A stretch of DNA of 7,771 bases from an uncultured Lysobacterales bacterium (GTDB taxonomy: Bacteria; Pseudomonadota; Gammaproteobacteria; Xanthomonadales; SZUA-36): assembly GCA_937974465.1 (NCBI GenBank), contig CALJWY010000087.1:1-7771 (forward strand), written 5' to 3'. Below the pieces are notes generated by a model. It had not been told where the DNA came from. It was given only the letters and a program-made list of their open reading frames with translations, and made no database searches. Below are positions 1 through 6,156 of this stretch, in pieces. The position numbers and the translations under genes were made by a program. Position 1 is the stretch's first letter; the number at the start of each line of letters is the position of its first letter.

Positions 1-863
1 GCTTCCTGGTAATCCTCGGACAGGAAATCGATACCGTCCCAGTCAGAAATGATAAATCCATCAAACTTCATTTCAGTCTTCAAGACGTCGGTCATCAGGT
101 ATTTGTGCCCATGACATTTTTCACCGTTCCAGCTATTGAAAGAGGCCATGACCGTGAGTGCGCCTTCCGCCAGGGCGGGGCGGTAAGGCTTGATGTGAAT
201 CTCTTCCAGGGCTTCCCTGCTGAGCGTGGTTTCACCCTGGTCGACACCATTGGTGGTTCCGCCATCACCAACCCAGTGTTTGACGCTGGCGACCACGCTG
301 TCCTTGCCAAGATCACCCTGTAAACCGCGGATAATGCTCCCGGCATACGATGCGACGATGTCGGGGTCTTCGGAGAAGCTTTCATAGGTGCGACCCCAGT
401 TGATATTGCGGGCCACTGCCAGCGCCGGTGCAAATGTCCAATCCAATCCCGCGGCCAGAACCTCCCTCGCCGTTATTTCTGCGATGCGTCTTACCAGGTC
501 TATATCATGGGCCGCGCCCAATCCGATATTGTGTGGAAAAAGCGTGGCTCCCCTGACATTGTTGTTGCCATGAATGGCGTCCACGCCATACAGGATTGGG
601 ATGGCCAGATGATGATCGTCCTGAAAAACGGAGGCCCCCCAGTACGCATCATTCATTTGTACCCAGTCTTCGGGCAGATTGTTCCCGGGGTATGAACCGC
701 TGCCGCTTAATACTGAGCCAAGGTGATATTGCCGGACGTCGTCGGGTGTCGCATAGCTTCGCTCCACCTGGGTCATCTGGCCGATTTTCTGGTCGAGATT
801 CATCTTCGACATCAGGTTTTCGACCTTTTGCCGGATCAGATCATCTTGTAATGGCGAAGTCAT
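1..863 (-). CDS. GH3 exo-beta-glucan glucohydrolase / beta-glucosidase, 3' end beyond window
   Basis: This is the N-terminal 287 codons of a glycoside hydrolase family 3 enzyme, cut by the window edge and not by mutation. It starts at ATG 863-861 (MTSPLQDDLIRQ) and is open to base 1. GH3 (beta/alpha)8-domain landmarks are in order: KIGQMTQVE near residue 26, GVDAIHG with substrate-binding D95, WGRTYESFSEDP at 156-166, the KHW pair K195-H196, and ISDWDGI with the predicted nucleophile D274. The HGNNNVRGATLFPHNIGLG stretch (98-116) resembles exo-1,3/1,4-beta-glucan glucohydrolases of the ExoP type. The C-terminal sandwich carrying the acid/base residue is missing. There is no signal peptide, and an in-frame TGA lies two codons before the ATG, so the enzyme should be cytoplasmic, whereas ExoP-type relatives are usually exported. 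It is the fourth gene of the operon, 3 bases after the previous stop. No clear Shine-Dalgarno sequence is visible, so coupled translation is likely. Exact glucan linkage is not readable from sequence. Confidence 0.93.
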   Translation of the reverse strand, partial: MTSPLQDDLIRQKVENLMSKMNLDQKIGQMTQVERSYATPDDVRQYHLGSVLSGSGSYPGNNLPEDWVQMNDAYWGASVFQDDHHLAIPILYGVDAIHGNNNVRGATLFPHNIGLGAAHDIDLVRRIAEITAREVLAAGLDWTFAPALAVARNINWGRTYESFSEDPDIVASYAGSIIRGLQGDLGKDSVVASVKHWVGDGGTTNGVDQGETTLSREALEEIHIKPYRPALAEGALTVMASFNSWNGEKCHGHKYLMTDVLKTEMKFDGFIISDWDGIDFLSEDYQE

Positions 864-866
864 CAA

Positions 867-2186
867 TCAGTCATCCACATAAAACGGGATATTTGCATGG
901 GCAGCATGCCCTTGCCCATCGTAGGCATAGACAAACAAGCGATAAGCGCCCGGCTTTTCAGGTGCCAGCAACTGGATTTCCGATGCCATTGATCCAGTGA
1001 TCAGGTTTTCCAGGTTGGTGATGCTGTCTTCAAAATCACCACCCACCTGGTTTGCATTGCTCTCCTGCTTGACCTGCCATAAGTAGGTGAGTGAATCACC
1101 GTCGGGGTCTTGAGTTTTGAGCTCAGCAGGGTATGTTCTGGACGCTTTGAGCCGCACGCTCTTATGGCCCGGTTTTCCATTCAGGCGCATGGATTTTATC
1201 CTTGGGGCGCGATTGTCCGGCCAGTTCCCGGTCCATATGTAATGCAAAACATCGATGGTTTCGGTTTCCTCACCGGTTTCGGTAAACAGGCCATACCATG
1301 TTGGCGTTTTTTCCTGCTTTTGACCCCACAGGAAAACGTAATTTCCGATGGTCTGGTCGGCAAGGGGCGTAATAACCTTCTTGTAGCCACGCATGTAGGT
1401 ATCCGCCTTGGCAGAACTATCCTGTTCCAGGGGTGCTCCCCAGCTGGTTTTAGGAACTTCCCAGTGACCGATTGCCCCCCACTCTGTGATGAAATAGGGG
1501 GCTTTTAATTTCACATCCTTGACAAACCGCGGCAAGTCATAGAGTTGGCCATAAACCTGGAAACTGATGAAATCAAGGTCCGAAGCCCTTTCGTCAACAA
1601 CCTCCAGCAAATTTTCATTAAACCCGGCAAGGGCAGTGGTGGTTGGGTGGTTGGGGTCTACCTCGTGGATCATTTTTGAAATGTTGTTTACCGCGTCATA
1701 CACCAAAGGATTTTTGTAATCGAAATTCAGCTCATTGCCGATGATCCAGGTCAGCAGTGCAGGGTGATCCTTGTATTTCAGAACCTCCTGTTTGATACGT
1801 TCGAATTGTTGGGCAACCGCAGCCTCGTCGTAGTAGTCAAAACCGTGCCGCTCTAAAGCGGTATACACACAAAGAGAGACAGTGATGCCCAGTTCAAACG
1901 CTTCATCCAGTAACTTTGAGGTGCCTTCAGGACCATCAACCGTGCTCCAGGTACGGATTGAATTACCACCATGGGCAGCAAATGTTTTCAGGTCGCCGTT
2001 GGCAAGCCCGGCGCCATTGACACGATAGGGTTTACCGTCACGCAGTAACTGGTATTTACCATTCTGCTTGACCACCTCCACTTTTATGGGTTGTGCCCAG
2101 CCGGAGCCGGGGGTCATGACGAGAGCAGCCAGAACCAGGCAAGCGGTAACAAAAAAATGGCTAACCGGGATTTGAAAAGGTTTCAT
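867..2186 (-). CDS. Exported clan GH-A glycoside hydrolase (GH2-type TIM barrel plus Ig/PKD-like domain)
   Basis: The 439-residue protein starts at ATG 2186-2184. Residues 1-31 look like a Sec signal peptide: a hydrophobic core at 11-24 (FFVTACLVLAALVM) and a likely signal peptidase I site after GSGWA (A31), with no lipobox. The mature protein is expected in the periplasm or outside. Residues about 38-320 form a clan GH-A barrel. WIIGNELN gives the Asn-Glu pair N151-E152 (predicted acid/base), and YFITEWG gives E235 (predicted nucleophile). Residues about 327-439 read as an Ig/PKD/cadherin-like beta sandwich (TQDPDGDSLTYLW at 358-370). There are no GH2 N-terminal sugar-binding or sandwich domains, so this is not a classical beta-galactosidase or beta-glucuronidase. 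GH158, GH5 or an unassigned GH2_C-like group are alternatives. The GH3 genes on the same operon suggest a beta-glucan substrate. It starts one base after the porter stop, with only a weak GAG eight bases before the ATG, implying coupling. Confidence 0.9.
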   Translation of the reverse strand: MKPFQIPVSHFFVTACLVLAALVMTPGSGWAQPIKVEVVKQNGKYQLLRDGKPYRVNGAGLANGDLKTFAAHGGNSIRTWSTVDGPEGTSKLLDEAFELGITVSLCVYTALERHGFDYYDEAAVAQQFERIKQEVLKYKDHPALLTWIIGNELNFDYKNPLVYDAVNNISKMIHEVDPNHPTTTALAGFNENLLEVVDERASDLDFISFQVYGQLYDLPRFVKDVKLKAPYFITEWGAIGHWEVPKTSWGAPLEQDSSAKADTYMRGYKKVITPLADQTIGNYVFLWGQKQEKTPTWYGLFTETGEETETIDVLHYIWTGNWPDNRAPRIKSMRLNGKPGHKSVRLKASRTYPAELKTQDPDGDSLTYLWQVKQESNANQVGGDFEDSITNLENLITGSMASEIQLLAPEKPGAYRLFVYAYDGQGHAAHANIPFYVDD

Positions 2187-2187
2187 G

Positions 2188-3801
2188 TTACTTACTCGTG
2201 TTACTTGCCTGGACCTGCGCTGAATCCGGTTGCTTTACCAGGATTTTTTCAAGACTCTCAAGGGATTTCCCCTTGGTTTCAGGCAGTAGTTTTGAAATGA
2301 TGATGAGGCCAGCCACGGCAAATATGCCGTACAGCAAAAAGGTTCCGGAGTTACCCAGGGTTGCTAATTCCCACGGGAAGATCAGTTGCACCAGGAAGCT
2401 GACGGCTGAGTTGATAAAGCCGACAAAGGATATGGCAACGGCCCGAACACGATTTGGAAACAGCTCTGAAAACAGTACCCACATGACAGGGCCGATAGAA
2501 ATTGCAAAGCTGGCGACAAATCCCAGGATGCCGGCAAGAATGAGTGTTGGGTTCATCTGGATGGATGAGCTGATCAGTACCGATTCGTTTTCCTTAAGGG
2601 CTTGCTTACCAAGCACGTCGGACAGGGCTTTCTTATAGGTCAGATCACTATCAAAAGTCTGATTTTCAAGCTGTGCCAGTTGAACCCGGTCAATGCTTTC
2701 CGGAAGCTGTTCGATGGATTCTTTGCTCAAAGTGTAGCTCGCAGAACCAAAACCATAGGCCAATAAAAACATACACACAGCGATGCCGCTGACACCAATA
2801 CTCAGCAAGGTTTTCCTGCCAATTTTGTCAATTAATGCGATGGCTAACAGGGTAAAGACCAGGTTGGTTAACCCTACAAGGACGGCCTGCATGTATGAGG
2901 CATCGGTTCCAATACCGGATTGTTCAAATATCATCGGTGCGTAAAAGAACACGGAGTTGATACCGGTAATCTGTTGCAGGATTGCAACGGTTATGCCAAT
3001 CAGCAGCACCAGGCGCATGGGTTTTGTGAATAACTCTGCCAGCCGGGATGGCTTCTGATCTTGCGTGTGATCAACGCTCTTGAGGATTTCATCAAGCTGG
3101 TCCGGAATGTTTTCCGGCGGGTTGAATCTGCCCATGACTTCCAGCGCTTCTTCCTGTTTATCATTCATGATCAGCCAGCGCGGGCTTTCCGGAACCAACC
3201 ACAGGCTGACGAAGTAAAATACGGCTGGAAGCGCCTCCAGCCCGAGCATCCAGCGCCAGTTCCACTCATCCAGGCGCAGCGATGAGACCCAGGCTGTATC
3301 CGACTGTCCGAGCTTGATGATCAGGTAGTTGGTGAAGAAAGCCAGCGAAATGCCGACCACGATATTTAACTGGTTGATTGAAACCATCCGTCCCCGCACC
3401 CGGGGTGGAGAGATTTCTGCGATGTACATGGGTGCGACAATCAGGGCCGCGCCCACCCCGAGACCACCAATCATTCTTGCAAAAACCAGGGTCAGGAAGG
3501 TCGGTGCAAGGGCTGATAAAACAGCCGATATAAAGAATAAAACCGCAGCGTATCTCAGGATTGGTTTGCGGCCCAGTTTATCGCTAAGCGGGCCTGCGAC
3601 CATCATGGCAAAGGTGGCTGCAAAGGCAAGCGACGCTACTGACCAGCCAAGCTGTATCTTGGTCAGGTCAAACTCGATCTCAATAAATTTTACTGCGCCG
3701 GAAATAACCGAGGCATCAAAGCCCATCAAAAACCCTCCAAGGGCAACAATGAAGGCGATTATCACGGTGTTTAAAGTATGGTTTTTAGCTTGGTCGGGCA
3801 T
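2188..3801 (-). CDS. MFS sugar porter (Sugar_tr family)
   Basis: A 537-residue inner-membrane transporter of the sugar porter family, probably a sugar/proton symporter. Twelve helices can be placed, roughly 12-34, 52-72, 82-100, 103-125, 143-163, 182-203, 262-285, 305-325, 332-352, 417-441, 453-475 and 483-505. Family signatures are intact: D29 in helix 1 (MGFDASVISG), GPLSDKLGRKP after helix 2, AEISPPRVRGR after helix 4, VPESPRWL (203-210) after helix 6, QQITGINSVFFYAP (276-289) in helix 7, DKIGRK between helices 8 and 9, GPVMWVLFSELFP (437-449) in helix 10, and PETKGKSLE (507-515) after helix 12. Sugar-contact positions known in XylE-like porters have counterparts here (Q144, Q276, Q277, N282, W441). 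The odd part is a hydrophilic stretch of about 60 residues (355-415) between helices 9 and 10, predicted periplasmic. A strong AGGA site precedes the ATG. Placed between glycosidase genes, it probably imports their substrate or product; which sugar is unknown. Confidence 0.95.
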   Translation of the reverse strand: MPDQAKNHTLNTVIIAFIVALGGFLMGFDASVISGAVKFIEIEFDLTKIQLGWSVASLAFAATFAMMVAGPLSDKLGRKPILRYAAVLFFISAVLSALAPTFLTLVFARMIGGLGVGAALIVAPMYIAEISPPRVRGRMVSINQLNIVVGISLAFFTNYLIIKLGQSDTAWVSSLRLDEWNWRWMLGLEALPAVFYFVSLWLVPESPRWLIMNDKQEEALEVMGRFNPPENIPDQLDEILKSVDHTQDQKPSRLAELFTKPMRLVLLIGITVAILQQITGINSVFFYAPMIFEQSGIGTDASYMQAVLVGLTNLVFTLLAIALIDKIGRKTLLSIGVSGIAVCMFLLAYGFGSASYTLSKESIEQLPESIDRVQLAQLENQTFDSDLTYKKALSDVLGKQALKENESVLISSSIQMNPTLILAGILGFVASFAISIGPVMWVLFSELFPNRVRAVAISFVGFINSAVSFLVQLIFPWELATLGNSGTFLLYGIFAVAGLIIISKLLPETKGKSLESLEKILVKQPDSAQVQASNTSK

Positions 3802-3808
3802 TATTTTT

Positions 3809-3812
3809 TCCT
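3809..3812 (-). promoter_or_regulatory. Shine-Dalgarno of the sugar porter
   Basis: On the minus strand the 12-base gap after the GH3 stop codon reads CAGGAAAAAATA before ATG. AGGA sits seven bases from the start. It is the clearest ribosome binding site in the window and fixes the porter start at 3801. The other operon starts have much weaker sites. Confidence 0.75.
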
Positions 3813-3813
3813 G

Positions 3814-5973
3814 TTAATCGCTGAGGGTGAACTCTGTCTTAAGGTCAGCAGTCGAGTCGCTTCCAATCCAGGCATGAAACAAGCCGGGCTCGGCACTTAA
3901 CTCCATGTTCCTGTTATGGAAAGCAAGTTCATCGGTGTGAATATCAAAACGGACTGTTTTACTCTGCCCGGGTTCGAGTGTGACTTTTTTATACCCCTTT
4001 AATTCCCTGGTTGGCCTGGTAACACTTGCAACCACGTCCCTGATATAGAGTTGTACCACTTCTTCGGCAGTAAATGTGCCAATATTTGTGATCTCCGCCT
4101 GGATCTGGATGGTGCTACCCATCGTGACCTGGTTGGAGTTGGTGCGAATATTTTCATAGGCAAACTCGGTGTAAGACAGGCCGAATCCAAATGGGAAAAG
4201 CGGGGCGAAGCCCGCATCGAGGTGCATTGAGGACATACCGAAAGATGTCTGCGGGGCGTTGACGGCAATGTCATCAATGTGGACATAGGTATCCGGACCG
4301 GCGGGTTTGCCGGTGTTTTTCTGCGCGTAATAGATTGGAACCTGTCCAACCAATTTTGGGAAAGTGACCGGCAACTTCCCTGAGGGCACCTCTACACCGA
4401 ACAACAGGTCGGCGATCGCCGGACCACCCATGGTACCCGGGTGCCAGGCATATAAAACGGCGTCAACTTGATCGATGATTGAACCGATTGTCAGCGGCCT
4501 GCCGGCCATGATGACCAATACAAGCGGTTTGCCAAGAGCAGCGATTTCATGGATCAGTTCTTGCTGGATGCCGGGCAAATCTATGTTGGCGCGACAATGC
4601 GCCTCGCCGGAAAGAATCGCCTCCTCACCCATAAACAGGATAACGATGTCAGCTGCATGTGCGATCCGCAGTGCATCGTCAAAACCATCTCTGCTTTTAC
4701 TGCGGGAATAGTCAAGCGCCTTGCTGAATGTGATGCTTGTGTTTGCGCACAGCTTACGGATGGCCTGCAGCGGGGTTTGACAGTATTGCGAATCGCCATC
4801 AAATACCCAGGTACCCATTTGTTCCTGCGCATCATCCGCAAGCGGACCTATGACCGCGATGGTATTCGCTTGATCCGGGGCTAATGGCAGGAGCCGATTG
4901 TCATTCTTTAACAATACACAGCTTTGCACCGCAGCATGACGAGCAGCATCAAGGTGTTGAGCGTTCGCCACTGCAGGGAAGTCTGCGGTATCGGTATAAG
5001 CATTTTCAAACAGGCCCAGTTGAAACTTAAGGCGCAGAATATGACGGACTTTCGCGTCAATATCCGCTTCAGAAATTTTACCTTCGCGCAATAGTGTTTC
5101 GAGATGACCGGCATACGCGGAGCTGGCCATTTCCATGTCAATACCGGCGTTGAATGCTTCTGCGGCTGCCTCTTTATCACTGCTTGTCAGGCCATGAATA
5201 GAGAGCTGTGGAATCGATTCCCAATCGCTGACCAGCAGTCCGTTGAACTGCCACTCGGTTCGTAAAACCTGTGTCAGAAGAAACTCACTGGCAGTCGCAG
5301 GTATGCCATTGAGCTCGCTAAAAGAACTCATGAATGTCGCGACCCCTGCATCGGCAATTGCTTTAAACGGCGGCAGGTATACATTGCGTAGTTCGATCTC
5401 CGGAACAGACACCGTGTTGTAGTCGCGACCACTCTCCGAGGCGCCATACGCAGCAAAGTGTTTGGCACAGGCAGCGATGGCTCCGGGTTTCGCGAGATCA
5501 TCACCCTGGAAACCATCCAGCATGGCCACAGCCAGGGTTTTACACAGGTATGGATCCTCTCCAAGGGTTTCGGCAATCCGGCCCCAGCGGGGGTCCCGGC
5601 TGATATCAATCATCGGGGCAAAGGTCCAGTTAATCCCGGCACCTGCAGCTTCAAGCGCGGCAATCCGGGCACCCTCGGACACTACAGAAGGGTTCCAGCT
5701 TGCGGCCTGGCCGAGGGGGATCGGGAATATCGTTTTGAAACCATGGATCACATCACGACCGGTCAACAGGGGAATACCCAGGCGACTTTCCTCTACTGCC
5801 AGCCTCTGTAAGTGGTTGATCTTGTCCACATCGACCTCGTTCACCACTGAACCCACCCGGCCGGCCTTAACGGCTTGAAGCAAATTGCCTGAGTCCCGGT
5901 TGACCTGGCACATCTGACCAATTTTTTCAGTCACGGTCATGCGCGATAAAAGTTTTTCAATGCGGGAATTCAA
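3814..5973 (-). CDS. bglX: BglX-like GH3 beta-glucosidase, cytoplasmic form
   Basis: A complete 719-residue GH3 enzyme that should cleave terminal beta-D-glucose from the non-reducing ends of glucosides. The first domain (about 1-320) holds MTVTEKIGQMCQ (12-23), GRDVIHG with D74, PRWGRIAETLGEDP (128-141), KH at 171-172 and LLVSDWESI with predicted nucleophile D250. The alpha/beta sandwich (about 345-540) holds SCVLLKN, then MGEEAILSGEAHCR (448-461), where E457 is the likely acid/base, and PSGKLPVTFP (530-539). An Fn3-like domain follows FPFGFGLSYTEF (593-604), with TRPTRELKGYKKV at 652-664. Length and domain order match BglX. Periplasmic BglX proteins carry a signal peptide, but none is present here, nor in the 29 open codons upstream, so a cytoplasmic location is likely. 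The chosen start is TTG 5973-5971, since no in-frame ATG or GTG lies upstream before a TGA at 6063-6061. ATG at residue 12 would cut into the family-conserved N-terminus. A GGAG lies 11 bases before the TTG. First gene of the operon; SDWESI instead of the common SDWGAI is a small oddity. Confidence 0.93.
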   Translation of the reverse strand: MNSRIEKLLSRMTVTEKIGQMCQVNRDSGNLLQAVKAGRVGSVVNEVDVDKINHLQRLAVEESRLGIPLLTGRDVIHGFKTIFPIPLGQAASWNPSVVSEGARIAALEAAGAGINWTFAPMIDISRDPRWGRIAETLGEDPYLCKTLAVAMLDGFQGDDLAKPGAIAACAKHFAAYGASESGRDYNTVSVPEIELRNVYLPPFKAIADAGVATFMSSFSELNGIPATASEFLLTQVLRTEWQFNGLLVSDWESIPQLSIHGLTSSDKEAAAEAFNAGIDMEMASSAYAGHLETLLREGKISEADIDAKVRHILRLKFQLGLFENAYTDTADFPAVANAQHLDAARHAAVQSCVLLKNDNRLLPLAPDQANTIAVIGPLADDAQEQMGTWVFDGDSQYCQTPLQAIRKLCANTSITFSKALDYSRSKSRDGFDDALRIAHAADIVILFMGEEAILSGEAHCRANIDLPGIQQELIHEIAALGKPLVLVIMAGRPLTIGSIIDQVDAVLYAWHPGTMGGPAIADLLFGVEVPSGKLPVTFPKLVGQVPIYYAQKNTGKPAGPDTYVHIDDIAVNAPQTSFGMSSMHLDAGFAPLFPFGFGLSYTEFAYENIRTNSNQVTMGSTIQIQAEITNIGTFTAEEVVQLYIRDVVASVTRPTRELKGYKKVTLEPGQSKTVRFDIHTDELAFHNRNMELSAEPGLFHAWIGSDSTADLKTEFTLSD

Positions 5974-5984
5974 AGATTCGGGAT

Positions 5985-5988
5985 CTCC
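5985..5988 (-). promoter_or_regulatory. Possible Shine-Dalgarno for the TTG start of the BglX-like gene
   Basis: GGAG on the minus strand (CTGGAGATCCCGAATCT before TTG), 11 bases from the start codon. That spacing is longer than usual, so initiation is probably weak. No better site exists near the alternative ATG at residue 12. Confidence 0.4.
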
Positions 5989-6013
5989 AGCGTTCCATTT
6001 GCTTTGGTTCGGG

Positions 6014-6022
6014 ATTAAACCA
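6014..6022 (-). promoter_or_regulatory. Candidate extended -10 promoter for the minus-strand operon
   Basis: The minus strand reads TGGTTTAAT: a TGn extension followed by TTTAAT, five of six matches to the sigma-70 -10 consensus. No good -35 element lies 16-18 bases upstream (TGCGAG at 17), which fits an extended -10 or activator-dependent promoter. Transcription would start near 6007, about 34 bases before the TTG start. Found by eye, so moderate to low certainty. Confidence 0.3.
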
Positions 6023-6057
6023 GTGTAGTCACGACGCTCGCACGGCGGAATATGTTT

Positions 6058-6086
6058 TCGTCAAGTTGGACCAGTTACGCGATAAT
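6058..6086 (+). promoter_or_regulatory. Candidate sigma-70 promoter for the sensor kinase operon
   Basis: TCGTCA at 6058-6063 (four of six matches to TTGACA) and GATAAT at 6081-6086 (five of six matches to TATAAT) are separated by 17 bases. Transcription would start near 6093, giving a leader of about 63 bases that contains the 11-bp inverted repeat. It is the best-spaced plus-strand candidate in the divergent region, but it was judged by eye only. Confidence 0.4.
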
Positions 6087-6116
6087 CGGGAAAATACTGC
6101 TCAGAGACATTGTCAC

Positions 6117-6155
6117 GGTTGGTCATCAGCAACCCATAAGGTAGGATGACCAACC
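6117..6155. repeat. Perfect 11-bp inverted repeat before the sensor kinase start
   Basis: GGTTGGTCATC at 6117-6127 is matched exactly by GATGACCAACC at 6145-6155, with a 17-base spacer; the arm centres are 28 bp apart. The right arm begins inside the putative AGGA ribosome binding site (6143-6146) and ends one base before the GTG start. It could be a two-site protein operator or an RNA hairpin that hides the ribosome binding site. A smaller alternative stem also exists: GGTTG at 6117-6121 can pair with CAACC at 6130-6134. The arm resembles the AlgR box described in Pseudomonas (CCGTTCGTC): CGGTTGGTC at 6116-6124 matches seven of nine bases. Confidence 0.75.
6143..6146 (+). promoter_or_regulatory. 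Shine-Dalgarno of the sensor kinase
   Basis: AGGA ten bases before the GTG start at 6157 (TAGGATGACCAACCA then GTG). It overlaps the right arm of the inverted repeat, so pairing of the two arms in mRNA would cover it. The next in-frame start, ATG at 6178, has no comparable site. Confidence 0.5.
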
Positions 6156-6156
6156 A

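Noticed and set aside
1..863. Truncated GH3 gene as a pseudogene
   Set aside because: The frame is uninterrupted to base 1 and keeps all expected active-site motifs so far. The cut is the window edge.
105..1000. Plus-strand open frames across 105-1000 and other antisense frames within the operon
   Set aside because: They lie opposite well-conserved glycosidase or transporter sequence, show no recognisable domains, and overlap each other. They are shadows of real genes.
867..2186. TGA recoded as an amino acid (alternative code), suggested by two in-frame TGA codons next to the GH3 genes
   Set aside because: Trp is written TGG in all six genes, none contains an internal TGA, and the clear protein ends use both TAA and TGA. 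The standard code explains everything except a possible local readthrough.
5938..5940. ATG at residue 12 as the true start of the BglX-like gene
   Set aside because: No ribosome binding site precedes it, and it would remove the RIEKLLSRM helix that GH3 proteins usually keep before the TxxEKIGQM motif.
5974..6156. tRNA, riboswitch or small RNA in the divergent region
   Set aside because: At 183 bases I see only candidate promoters, one inverted repeat and ribosome binding sites. There is no cloverleaf, no T-tract terminator and no known riboswitch core.
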